Source of the DNA: Papilionanthe hookeriana x Papilionanthe teres | Taxonomy: Eukaryota > Streptophyta > Magnoliopsida > Asparagales > Orchidaceae | Reading direction: 5' to 3' | DNA: 64,000 nucleotides | Assembly: GCA_022702705.1 (NCBI GenBank) | Contig: CM040434.1 | Coordinates: 61,343,334-61,407,333, forward strand | In this document: one piece after another, positions 44,761 to 55,770 of the stretch | How positions within the stretch are numbered: the first letter of the stretch is position 1 | Layout of the letters: each line of letters begins with the position of its first letter | Notes under the pieces: model-generated | What the model was told of the DNA's origin: nothing | What the model saw: only the letters and a program-made list of their open reading frames with translations | Database searches by the model: none | Made by a program: the position numbers and the translations under genes

Positions 44761-46514
44761 ATGATTAAGTTTTTAGCATTTTAAATTTTGAATTTGGATT
44801 ATCATTTTAATTAGGAATTGAATATTATTGAGGTGATTAATTTAGGGATTCTTAGATTAAAGAATAAATTTCTTCATAATAATATCCCTATTTTAATAAT
44901 TCCATTTTTTTTTTCATTATTCTTCCAAATTTAATTAATTATTTAATTAAGGTTTATTTTAATTGTTTTTAAATTGTTTGGTAGATTTATACCCTTTAAT
45001 ACCTAAGTTTCAAACATCCAAAATCAACTTAGTATCAAATATTTTACCCACCCTTTTAATTAAACCTAAAATTTTAATTATAGGTTAAAATTTTAATTAC
45101 TATTTTGCCCTTTAACATACTAATTTCATAACTCACTAAATTGAGCTTAAATGAATTTGAAATCTTTATGTGACTTCACTCATATGTCAATCAAGACATT
45201 AGAGGAGAAAAAGTGATTTTTTTGTATTTAATTTTTTTATATAATTATTTTTAGTTGAAAGTAAGGATTTTCAAGGAAAATTCAACAACATGACCAAGGG
45301 AAAGTTTCTGTCCTTAAGAAAATTATGGGACATTCCTAATGACCAGAGGACCACTTGGACCAATTTTGGTGATTTTTTGAATTACATTATTTTTATTATA
45401 ATTATTTTAATTTTTTGAGTATTAATTAATTTAAAAATAAAATAAAGATTGAAAAATGAATTTTATATTTTTCAAAAATCTCTCCTATATCTAGGAAACT
45501 AAAGAACCAATTTTGTAATTTTCTGATTTTTCTTTGATTTATTAGAATTATTTTAGTGGAAATGCTAGAAAATACATTTTTTTAATTTTAAAATTACCCT
45601 ATGGCTTTAAAATTTAATATCTCATCATAGAGACCTAAGAAAAATATGGGGTTTGTTTCTAAGTGATTAAAATTCAAAATATGACATTTTGGTGAATTTT
45701 ATTATTTTTGTGATTTTTATTATTTTTTAATTATTAAAAATATTAAAATTATGCAAAAAATCAAATTTTTTAGAAAATTGCAATTTTAATTTTCTTAAAT
45801 TCCCCTGATATCAGAGAGGCTCCAAAACCAATTTGGTGAATTTTTGAAAAGTATTTTGAAAGTTATGAATTTGTAAAGTTTAAGTTGGTTAAATGACTTA
45901 ATCAACCCATTTGGTAGGGCTAACCAAGTCCAATTGACTTCAAATTTTTATGGTGGGTTCCTCTTATCCTAAAGGTCAGTGGAGAATGGATTCCAAGTCA
46001 ATTTGATGTATGATTAGTTCTAATTAATTAAGGACCTATTTTGGGTGTTTAAGCCAATTAGGGTTATTCCAAGTGGATTAATCCAAAACCTATTTTTCCT
46101 AGAGTCCTATGGTCATAAGAAACATCACCAAATTTTCCTAGAATTTATTTCACAACATACTAATTATTAGAATTAAAATATTCAGAATAGTGACCTAGAA
46201 TTGAAAAATCAATAACTCTTCATAGTGATGGCCTCTGACTTTCAAAAATTCAGGGAATGTTCCCAAATTCAGAGGCTTCAAAAGCCCTATGGTCTCATGC
46301 CATGGTGAATTGTATACATACATGGAGAATTGAAATAGTGCAGAGAGTAAATAAACTATTAAAAATCAACTACCCAATGAAATTAAATGATTTCTTTTCC
46401 ACATTATTCTCCTCTGTTCACCGTGACGAGGGTATTTTTATTTTATTTTTTGATTTTCCTACACAAAGTTATGCATTTTTGAAGTTTAGGGAATTAAATA
46501 AATCAAAAATACCC

Positions 46515-47600
46515 TAATTTCCTACTTATCCAGCGCGGCGCCCTGTCATCCTCGCCATCTCCGAAAGGCCACGCGGCGCGCTCCCATTTGACGCCGCCAC
46601 TTGAGTCAGCAGCCCGGGTCCCGCCTTCCGCGTATCATCCGCTGATCCGACCTGATCTGAGCCGTCCATCCGCGCGTGTATTGAATGAACGGCTTCCGTT
46701 AATCGTCCCCAAGCCTCCTAGCCCGAGAACCGTCCATCTTCTAGGCTTAAGATCTCACTCGATACTTGACCAAATTAAACGTTCTTATGCTCTATGGATT
46801 CGTCTCGAGAAGACGAACACATCCATAAGGTTTATGTGGCATGAAATTGACTCAATAAAAATGGAGAATGTTCAGAAGCTCGGGAAGAAGAGTGAGACCA
46901 TACCTTTCTCGGAGAAGTGTGGCTTCGATGCGAGGGTTGTGTCACCTTCGATTGAGTCCGAGCAAGCTCCGGATGAAGTCTCCTGGCACGGTGAATTGTC
47001 TAGGTATGATTTTGACCAAGCCCGATTCCAACCTTTGGAGTCTGGAACAGATGGGTGGCTTGGAGAGGGGGCTTTCACTGGGGAACTTCTCCTCTTAACC
47101 TTATGCAGGTGTAGGTGAGTTTAATTTGACTTTGGTGGAGGATTTGGGAATGTCCTGTTCGGCCGAGAATTGAGCTCCAAAATTGAGCTCGATTAGTGAG
47201 GCTAGGGCGAGAGGACGATGGGGATCAAGTGCTCTAGGTGTGGGGAGAGTCTGGAGTGATTTTGGTAGAGTTTCCTTAAGGTTCATTCAGCACCTCTTCC
47301 ATGGCCGAGAGGGGTGGGGTTTAAATAAGCATGGCTGGAGGCTCTCCCAGGGGGAATTAGGGCTTGGGATCAGCTGCTCTTGGCAAGAGAAGAACAGCTG
47401 CAATGGCCACTGGGCATGGGGCAACTCAGCAAGGTGGAATTCCAAAGTTTGGCTCCTCCCAAGGTCTCGGCCATGGTGTTTTCCGGCGGCCTGGTGGCTG
47501 GCCGGCCAGGCACTGGTCACCATCTTGTTCAGGTGGGTCGAGTGGGGTTTAGTGCAATCAATTGGCTATGGACATGTGTAAAGGAGTTTGATTTAAATGG
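46515..47600. other. GC-richer island inside E2 left LTR, origin unknown
   Basis: Sharp change from AT-rich sequence to CCAGCGCGGCGCC and CCACGCGGCGCGC at ~46530-46580. On the plus strand a 176-codon frame (46588-47118) runs from MTPPLESAARVPPSAYHPL through SKRSYALWIRLEK-like sequence to a Cys/Arg end. I recognise no family and its codon pattern is not convincing. GTTTAAATAAGC near 47319 resembles a TATA box on the plus strand. It has no clear match in the E1 LTR. It could be a captured host 5' region, an LTR promoter block, or another insertion. Confidence 0.4.
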
Positions 47601-49660
47601 AATGTGAGAAGGCTCATTTTGGCTTGGTTTGGGTCAACCCATGGAACTAGGCTTGGTGCACCTCCCCAAGACCTGATTTTAAGCTGAGGGAATCATTTAG
47701 GTCAGCTTAGAAGGAGTGGTGAAGTCTCCATCCATGGTGAGGTGGCTAAGCATGGTTTAGTGTGTGACATGCTTAAGGTAAAAAAGGGTTTAAAAGGGTT
47801 TAAGAAAGAGATCCCCTCTCTTGCCATTAATGGTTTGGTGAGGTGGAAAGTAGATTCCATGGCTCCCATGGGGCTCATGCATGGCTTCATGGCTCACCTT
47901 TGGCTTGGGGAAAAGTTTGGTCAATTTCATGAAAATGGTTTTAAAAATTTTGGTAATTTAGGGGTGATTTGATGGGATTTGGCATATGGCTTGATTTGGA
48001 TTTATTTTATCATGGATTTAGAACTTAGGAGATGGTTTTATCAAATGGATGATGATATAGGATTGTCATGTGGGCTTTGGGCCTTTTGAAATTTAGTGAA
48101 GATGGGCTTTTAAAATGGTTTATGGAAGTGGGCTTTTGGATTTTAAAATGGATTTTAGGATGAAAGTTTGATAAAGGCTTGGGCCAAATAATTGTTGGGT
48201 TTGGCTTAAGGATGTGTCATGATTGATTTGAAACAAGTTTGGAGTGATTTGGGTTTGAATTGGGTTGAATTTGGGTTGATTTGATAAATGGGCCTATGTA
48301 AGTCAAATTGGGCTAACATGGGCCAATGTTGGGCTAGGGTTGAAATTGATGTTAAATTGATGTTGGGAAATGTTTATGGGAGTGTTTGAAAGAGGTTCCA
48401 ATTTTGGTTGGATTTTGATTTTGGGATTTGGGCTCATTTGGGTTAGGGGTGGATTTAGGTCAAAATTGGGCCTTTTGGTTTTAGGTTGAATTTGAGTGGG
48501 GTTTGGATCAAAATTTTGGGCAAATCATGTTAGTGTTTTATTTGTGGGGATGTTAGGGAAGGTTTAGAAAAGATTTGGGGTTAATTGGAGTTGAATTGGT
48601 TTGGTTTGGGTTAGGTTTGGGTCTTGGGTCCAAATTGGGCTTTAAGGCCAAAAGTGACATTGGACTCAAATGTCAATCAAATTGGGCTTGGATTTGGTCT
48701 ATGTTGGTGTTGGGAATGTTGAATTGAAGTTTAGAATTGAATTGGACAAAAATTTGGGTCAATTGGGTAGGTTTGGTTTAACATTGGGCTCATTTTGGGT
48801 TAGAATGGGTCAAATTAGGGGTTTTGACAAAATTGAGGTAAATTGATAAAATTGGCCCATGGTGTAGTTGAACAAAATGAAATTGGGAATATTTGGAATT
48901 TTTTGGGAATTTTCTGAATTTTTGGAATTTTGGGTCAAGAGGGGCATTTTGGGTATTTGGAGGGTATTGGGAGGTATTTTTGGAATTTTTGGAATTTTTG
49001 GCTATGGATGGTCAATTTGAGTGATGTGGGAATGTTTGGGATTGGTCTTGAAGAATTTTAGGTGATTTGGAGATTTTTGGAAAATTTGGGTAATTTCAAG
49101 GGTTTTGGGTAGGCTAGGCGAGTCAGGGTTCAGGGTCAAAAATTAAAAATTTGGAAAATTGAAGATTGGGTGAATGTAAGTGGAATGAAATCATTTTGGT
49201 TGAGCCATGAAGCCATATCAAGCCCACATGAGCCATGAAGGGACTCCTTTGAGGCATTCAACTATGTTGTTCCTAACCCTCTTAGCGAGGGCTTAAGGGT
49301 TAAGGACCATCCATGTGAATCAGCTCCATGAGTCGGGAAGTCAAGTTGGGTATGGGTGTGGTTTTAGGAGGTGTGTGAAAGTGTAGTGTACAAGTGTAAA
49401 GTGTGTGTAAGTCGGCCCTCACCGGACCGAGGCCACCTGGGCGATCTAAGGCCGAAGAGTCTATAGGAACCCATCCTTTAAACTTCCACATTTGATTTCA
49501 ACCCTCTAGGTGATTAGGGGTCTACGATCGAGTTTGTGGAGTTTGCGGGGAGCTAAGAAGTGGTTTGAATTTCTAGATGGTGGGTCCCAATTCTAATCCT
49601 CTAAGATAGTCGAAGGAAAAGCCTAAGGCTAGATCCTAAGTACTAAAAAGAAGAAGAGAA

Positions 49661-49735
49661 GACCTCATCAGAAATGAGGTCAACAAATGGACCTCCAATA
49701 GGTGTGGTGTGCTGACAGAGCGCACCGCACGTATT
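49661..49735 (-). other. Conserved stem-loop plus complementary 18-mer (E2)
   Basis: GACCTCAT and ATGAGGTC (49661-49681) form an 8-bp stem with a 5-base loop. The 18-mer at 49689-49706 (GGACCTCCAATAGGTGTG) is the counterpart of 3619-3636; its reverse complement matches 62393-62410 of the 5' leader at 15 of 18 positions. The next ~25 bases end in CGTATTGGTGTTGAG, as in E1. Conserved between two diverged families. Confidence 0.5.
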
Positions 49736-50094
49736 GGTGTTGAGTGAAGTGATCAACAAAATCAACACAAAAGTCCAAGTAACAAACTTAGGACAAAGTA
49801 GAAGAGTTTCCGCTGGGGTGTTGTCAAGTATATCTCTGAGACTGGAGATTCCTGAACTGTCACTGGGGAAAGGGAAAGGAGGTGAATCCCAAATCGCATG
49901 ATCTGGGGGAATTTCGAATTCGATTTTATTATGTTTCAGTTTAAGTTTTGATGCGTGAGCTCAGATTTAGTTTGAGTTTCAATTTGGATTGAAGTTCGTT
50001 AAAATTAATTTGAAGGGATTTGAACTTGAAATGAAAATTGGAATTTTGTGGTTTTAGATGTAACATCTTCAACCTCAAAAGAAAATTGAATTGA

Positions 50095-51186
50095 TTGGAT
50101 TGAATCATTACAATGAGGAGAGATCTCAGAGTAATGCGGTATTGGATGTAAAATCCTTAACCTCAAGAGTTTGATTTTGATGTATTTCATTGCGATATGG
50201 AAATAATTCTAAAGCAATGCAGTCTCGGATGTAAAATCCTCAACCCCAAGAATTTGATTTTGATGTATTTCATTGCAATAAGGAAATAATCCTAAAGCAA
50301 TACGGTCTCGGATGTAAAATCCTCGACCCTAAGAATTTGATTTTTGATGTATTTCATTGCGATAGGGAAAGAATCCTAAAGCAATGCGGTCACGAGATGT
50401 AAAATCCTCGACCCCAAAAGTTTGAGTTTTGATGTATTTCATTGCGATAGGGAAAGAATCCTAAAGCAATGCGGTCTCGGATGTAAAATCCTCAACCCCA
50501 AGAATTTGATTTTGATGTATTTCATTGCAATAGGGAAATAATCCTAAAGCAATGCAGTCTCGGATGTAAAATTCTCAACCCCAACAATTTGATTTTTGAT
50601 GTATTTCATTGCGATAGGAAAAGAATCCTAAAGCAATGCAGTCTCGGATGTAAAAATCCTCAACCCCAAAAGTTTGAGTTTTTATGTATTTCATTGCAAT
50701 AGGGAAAGAATCCTAAAGCAATGCAGTCTCGGATGTAAAATCCTCAACCCCAAGAATTTGATTTTGATGTATTTCATTGTGATAGGGAAAGAATCCTAAA
50801 GCAATTCAGCATCAGATGTAAAAATCTTCAACCCCAAAAGTTTGAGTTTTGATGTATTTCATTGCAATAGGGAAAGAATCCTAAAGCAATGTAGTCTCGG
50901 ATGTAAAATCCTCAACCCCAAGAATTTGATTTTGATGTATTTCATTGCGTTAGGGAAAGAATCTTAAAGCGATACGGTCTCGGATGTAAAATCCTCGGCC
51001 CAAAAATTTGATTTTGATGTATTTCATTGCGATAGGGAAAGAATCCTAAAGCAATGCAGTCTCGGATGTGAAATCCTCAACCCCAAGAATTTGATTTTGA
51101 TGTATTTCATTGCGTTAGGGAAAGAATCCTAAAGCAATGCAGCCTCGGATGTAAAAATCCTCAACCCCAAAAGTTTGATTTTGATA
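50095..51186. repeat. Tandem array, 82-85-bp unit, about 13 copies
   Basis: GATGTATTTCATTGCGATAG or variants recur at 50179, 50261, 50346, 50431, 50514, 50598, 50682, 50766, 50851, 50934, 51016 and 51099. Units hold CCTAAAGCAATGCAGTCTCG and ATGTAAAATCCTCAACCCCA. Two versions exist, AGAATTTGATTTTGATG and AAAGTTTGAGTTTTGATG, the second appearing every second or third unit, a start of higher-order structure. Same position as the E1 minisatellites but unrelated in sequence. Confidence 0.92.
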
Positions 51187-51659
51187 TGGTAATTGATTTT
51201 GCAAAGATTTGTAGTGTTGATTTGAAAAGTGTAGAATTTTGGTGTATTGAGAATTTTATGAAAGTTGTAAAAGATTTTTTTGGAAAGAAACAGATTAGGA
51301 GGGAATATGTAGATGTTACATATCCCATTCAAAAAGAGTTGATCGAAAGTTGCTGGTTTGGATTGGATACAATTCCTCGCCATCGGATTCGAATCGAAAA
51401 CCTCATGGCTCCGTGTCAATGGAATCGGCCGCTTCCATCCCAGACAAGGGAGAGAGTAGAACGGATTGGATTTCAGATTTGGAAGATTGAGTTTGAATTT
51501 GATTGAGATTTGATTTGAGATCTAGAAGGTTGAATTTGAATTTGATTGAAATTTGATTTAAAATTTGTGTTTATTTTGTTTGTCCTTTAACGATTCAAAT
51601 TTTCTTTATCGTTCATTTAATGTTCATGTGAATTTGGCGTTCATCATTTTTTAGATTTT
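51187..51659 (-). other. Spacer between AlkB-type ORF and tandem array
   Basis: A unique stretch with a plus-strand frame at 51186-51506 that has no family resemblance, and a pyrimidine-rich plus strand near its right end (TTTTCTTTTATTCTTTTTG, 51668-51690). It contains GGAATCGGCCGCTTCCATCC, more GC-rich than its surroundings. No function assigned. Confidence 0.5.
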
Positions 51660-53497
51660 TAAGGAAAGTTTTCTTTTATTCTTTTTGTTTCTTTTCTATT
51701 CTTCGTTCGAAGTTCATTTAACTTTAATGGCGTTTTCCAGTCAACTTGCACAAAATAGGTGAAGGCCAAAATTGTGACATGGTCACTTTCATTCCAATCA
51801 TGTTGAAGATACATCATACAACTCGATCTGGAATACATCTCATACAATCCATGTAGACTCAAAACGGATATGTATGATCTTTGTCGATCCATCCAAAAAG
51901 GCATCCGTCGAAAATCCATGTACGAATAGTGAGGTACATGGTCGATAACATCACCTTCCAAGTCATCTTCGGCAAGGATGCTCGTATGGATGTACGTTGG
52001 AGGTGTGATATTTTCCATGTAACTCGCGGCTCGTAAGGCCGGAGGCTCTCTAGCTACGGGTACGGTTGGAAATGGTAAGGTGCTTTCTGTCATCCATCCT
52101 TCGAAAGTAAGCGAGATCCGCTTTATTGGTACTCTCGGTATGCAATGTTTAGCGACATCTGCTCCATTGCCCTTTAGTATCATGACGGAACCTACGGTAA
52201 TGGTATCTTTGCGGCCCTCAGAACTCACCTGGGCCTGCTATCCGGAGGTCAGATCCGAACATGATGTTACACTCGTTCAGAAAAGAAACTGTGCAGAAAA
52301 GGTCTGACAAAGTCGTGGTGATCGATGTGCGGGGGTATGCAGTCACCCTTCTTGTAGATGTTAATGATGCAATTGTTGGGTATGCAATCTGCTGGAAGTA
52401 CCCTCCATGTTATCATTCTCTTTACCATCCTTTTGATGACTAATGGCATTGGATCTACCTTGCCATGACGGAGTATTCCCGGTGGGTTTCCCTTCCTGTC
52501 TTCTGCGAAGTTGTAGCAGCATCCACATTGTATTGTAATTCTCCCTTTCCCTGGCATCCATCTCGGGGTTCCGAGTAAGTGTTTTCTCTCAGGCGGCCTG
52601 CTCGACCCATTCTTTCAAATCCCGGATGCAGTCCACAATTTGTTGTTGTTTGTATTCTGAGAACATGTTTGTATGTAGCTCGAGGCCTTCTAGTATATTG
52701 ATCCTCCTGCCTGTAATTCTCTCGAAGTATTCAAAATTTTGCTTCTCGACATTCTGCATTCTTTCTAGCTCGCATTCTAGAATAATCTGCAAATGGCGAG
52801 GCCTGGTGACGTACTGTGGGATATATGGCTCAATCCCTTCGCGTTCTCCTGCATACCTCGGCTCCTCGGGGATGGTCTCCGTCGGGACATCCTCCGGGGT
52901 TGCTCCTGCAACAAGGTTATGCATTACTAGTGGCTTTATCTGGTGGCATGGTAGCCTTCCTTCTTCTGATCTTCTTGAGATTTCCTTGGTCTCTTCTGTT
53001 ATCCTAGGAGCTGGCTTCCTTTCTTCAGGTTCCCGGCGAACCGGTATCCTTCAAGTATATGCACTGGTAGTAGCGACTGCCTCGTCGCGCTGGTCCGCTG
53101 CTAGTTTAGTTAACATCTTACGGATACGGCGATTTTTATTTCTTCGCTGAGTTCGTTGTGAGAGTAGCTCTTCGTACTTCTGAATCTACGTGGGCGCGAC
53201 GTCGAGCAAGCACTGCCCTCTGCTGTAGCGACTACGGACTTGATTCTCTTGTCCTCCTCGGTGTTTGTTTTCCTTTTCTTCTTCTTTGGGTTGGTGGCTT
53301 GGGCCACCCACTTTCATTCTTGTCCGGCCGGGCGGTTCCTCTCGATCGGCGGGACCCGAGTCACTTTCCTCGTATTGCGAGCTCGTCGGTGCGAAGTGCG
53401 AGTCGATCTGCATTATCGCTCCATCTTTCACCTTCTTTTCGTCGAGTGCGAGGCTTACGCCATTTATAATGTTTAGGACCAACCGCCGATTCGACAT
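51660..53497 (-). pseudogene. E2 extra ORF with ALKBH9/10-type AlkB domain
   Basis: Encodes an Fe(II)/2-oxoglutarate dioxygenase domain. N-terminal part (53497-53000) is charged and low-complexity. From ~52770: QNVEKQNFEYFERITGRRIN, ILEGLELHTNMFS, MPGKGRITIQCGCCYNFAED, GNPPGIL, IINIYKKGDCIPPHIDHHDF, then GSVMILKGNGADVAKHC and KRISLTF. This follows plant ALKBH9B/ALKBH10B, which remove m6A from RNA. Metal ligands H and D of HID lie at 52329-52321 and the distal His at 52147-52145; the 2-oxoglutarate Arg is at 52120-52118. Breaks: a stop at ~52588, a frameshift after FVRPF (~52290), another near 52225, and one at ~52100 just after LTF. About 130 codons follow the domain that I cannot assign. It lies on the element's coding strand, 240 bp after the pol stop, without introns, suggesting capture from mRNA. 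Confidence 0.88.
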
Positions 53498-53738
53498 TTC
53501 CTGCGAAAAGACAAGGAAAAGGATCGGGGGTACGTAGTAAGAACAAGAACATTAAGAAAATGTTTATTAGAGACAAAGTTTTCTTTCTTTTGTATTATTT
53601 TTTTATAAATTCAACGGGAATGAAGTGGGAAAAGATCGGGAAAAAGATTTTGATTTGGAAGAGAGAACAAGGAAAACTTTATTATCACGATTTTATTTAT
53701 TTTAGCACATTTTTTATTATTTTTGGGTTCGGACCCGG
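53498..53738 (-). other. Spacer between E2 pol stop and the AlkB-type ORF
   Basis: About 240 bp, A-rich in element RNA sense, non-coding. A GGTTCGGACCCGGTC stretch at ~53725-53739 corresponds to TTTGGACCCAGTC in E1 (~4926-4938), showing that the two elements are collinear up to here before E2 continues into the extra ORF. A promoter, splice acceptor or readthrough signal for the ORF could lie here; none was identified. Confidence 0.6.
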
Positions 53739-54990
53739 TCATAAGTAATTACTTCGCCGTGCTTCTAGGGATGAAGAATTCATTCCTTCGAAACATCGGG
53801 TAGCGTAATACTTCTTTAAGTATCGTCCGTTGATCGGAAGCATATGTCTTTCTCCTTGGCGATTCACAAGTTGGTAGGAGCCTCTGAGTAGGCTGCCTCG
53901 ACCACTAAACGGTCCTTCCCGAGTGGGTTGAAATTTTCCTCTCTATCTTGCGGTGTGCAAGAATAGGTCTCTTGAGAACGAGAACTAAGTCACCAACTTT
54001 GAAGGTTCTTGGGCGGACCAGTTTGTCATGGGCTTGAACCATCTTAGCTTGGTATAGTTCTAAATTCTGCTGTGCTGCAAGTCTTTTCCCTTCCAGGCTT
54101 TCTAATTCCTCTAGTCGTAATTTGACATTCTCTTCTGTCGTGATTTTGTTTGCAACTGCAATCCTGAGTGAAGGAAGCTGGACCTCTAAGGGTAACACTT
54201 GCCTCGGACCCATACACCGGAGCGTAAGGTGTAGCTTGAGTAGGAGTTACGAAGGTTGTCCGGTAGGCCGCATAAGGCTTCCAAAAACTTCTCGTGCCAA
54301 TTTCTCTTATTATCGTCCAAAGTTTTCTTTAAAATTTGAAAGAGAGTTTATTAAAAGCCTCAGCCAGGCCGTTTGCTCTTGGATAGTAAATTGTTGAATA
54401 CCGCCAGTCGATTCCGTGTCTCTTGACAAAATTATTGATTTGCATGCTTCTGAATGTTGATCCATTATCTGAGATGATCCTGCGCGGCACTCCAAAACGG
54501 TAAACAACTTGGTTCTTGAAAAACTGTAGCACGTGGTGTGCTTTCACTTCTACGAGTGGAGCTGCCTCTGCCGCTTGGAAAAGTAATCGTAGCCGCAAGA
54601 ATGAAGCGATGTCCTTTTGAAGACGGTGGTTCTATTGGACCCACTATATATGTGCCCCAACATTCAAATGGCCATGACACAATTGTCGGATGTAGCACAT
54701 TTGGAGGTTGGTGTAGAACCACTCCGTGCACTTGGCATTGGTGACAGCTCTTGGCGATTTTTATGCAGTCGGTCATCATCGATGGCCAGTAGTACCCTAG
54801 TCTTTTAATTTTCATTTTCATCTTCGGACCCGACTGGTGAGCGCCACAAGTCTGAATGCACCTCTTTAACAATTTAACGGGCCTCGGACCCGCTTAGGCA
54901 CCTTAGCCACATCTGATCGAAAGACCTTCCGTATAACGTGTTGTTTATTAATGCGTAGGACAGAGTTCTTTTCTTGATCGATGGGCTAAC
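53739..54990 (-). pseudogene. E2 integrase (broken; first catalytic Asp lost)
   Basis: Zinc domain HQSGPKMKMKIKRLGYYWP and CHQCQVHG. Core: WGTYIVGPI at ~54652-54635, where E1 has WGTDIVGPI, so the first catalytic Asp is Tyr; IISDNGSTFRSMQINNF (second Asp) and RANGLAEAFNK (Glu) are kept. C-terminal part: TTEENVKLRLEELESLEGK, KVGDLVLVLKRPI, and LPINGRYLKKYYA before the TGA at 53739-53741. Frameshifts at ~54560, 54360, 54215 and 53920. Inactive for at least two reasons. Confidence 0.9.
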
Positions 54991-55770
54991 GACCTATCGT
55001 CCGGTAGTTTTCTGTTTGCGGGTAGTCTATCAATGGTTGTCGCCGATCTTACGTGTCTTTTGTCAACTGCTTATGTTGATTCTTTTTCTTTTTTTGATTT
55101 GTGTATTGTGTCATGTCGAGCTGTGATAGGACCTGACGTCCGTGAGCTGACACTTCCATCGATTCATCTTGCAAGCGAGGCAAATTCTTTTGCGAGGCGG
55201 GCTAACGCATCTGCTAAAGCGTTTTCTTTTACGGGAATTTTGTAGATTGTCACATTCGGAATCTTTTCCAACAGCTGTATGGCATACTTGGAAGTATTGC
55301 TCGAGTCTTGGCTTTAAAATAATGTCTTGTTCGGCGATACGTTGAATGATTAACTTCGAATCCCGTAGATGTTGATGTTTGTTATCCCCATTTGAATAGT
55401 TAATTCCGAGTCTGTTATGAGGGCTTCGTATTACGCTTCATTGTTTGTACACGGCTACTGTCAAGTGGTAGGAGTATCTTAACATCCCCAGCTCAGGTGT
55501 TATAAAGATTAGTCCGATTCCTGCCTTACAGGCACTATCACTTGCGATTCTTCATCTTTGTGTGCTGAAGATGCTCCGTCAAAATATAATTGCCAACGTC
55601 GATCATCGGGGTCTTCTAAACTCATTATTTGTTCATCTGGCAAGTCGTCATTGAGAGGGGATTCTGCCGGCAAAGGGTGTGTTGCGAGGAAGTCTGCTAG
55701 GACTTGTCCCTTTACGACACGAAGAGGCACGAAAGTTATATCGAATTGCAATAATATCATTGACCACATG
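54991..55770 (-). pseudogene. E2 second RNase H (aRNH) and linker
   Basis: VLADFLATHPLPAESPLN, LPDEQIMSLEDPDDRRWQLY and FDGASSAHKDEE (first Asp, ~55585). Then IGLIFITPE and YSYHLT follow in a shifted frame (55520-55460), with the Glu and last Asp regions degraded between 55460 and 55320. It parallels E1 6500-6930. The segment to 54991 is the spacer into integrase (LARLAKEFASLAR-like, ~55200). Confidence 0.78.

Larger units (their letters stand above)
42217..49700 (-). repeat. E2 3' LTR (left copy), about 7.4 kb
   Basis: The first ~1.37 kb (to ~43590) is proven LTR by its match to 62655-64000. The assignment of the rest rests on order and on resemblance to the E1 LTR (AT-rich block, then G-rich GGGTTTGGATTTGG-type sequence, then the conserved stem-loop). 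43600-46500 is AT-rich without genes. 47600-49650 is G/T-rich with many TTGGGTTTGG words and no gene. The inner border is uncertain, near 49650-49900. Confidence 0.65.

Noticed and set aside
46588..47118. 176-codon plus-strand frame in the E2 LTR as a host gene
   Set aside because: No recognised domain, no partner exons, low-complexity start; kept only as an unexplained GC island.
50095..51186. CRISPR-like array
   Set aside because: Units of 82-85 bp are contiguous with no unique spacers and lie in a plant retrotransposon 3' UTR.
51186..51506. Plus-strand frame after the E2 tandem array
   Set aside because: Starts in the repeat, opposite strand to the element, no family resemblance.
52226..52240. 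CAGGTGAGT splice-donor-like sequence inside the AlkB-type ORF
   Set aside because: Coding similarity continues on both sides with ordinary spacing, so no intron is needed here; the match is probably chance.
51660..53497. AlkB domain as an integrated plant RNA virus fragment
   Set aside because: Residues around the motif (NFEYFE, CGCCYNFAED, GNPPGIL, GNGADVAKHC) follow plant ALKBH9/10 rather than viral AlkB, and no replicase or coat sequence is nearby.
52626..53537. Plus-strand frames opposite the AlkB-type ORF
   Set aside because: They are antisense readings; only the minus-strand frames show family motifs.
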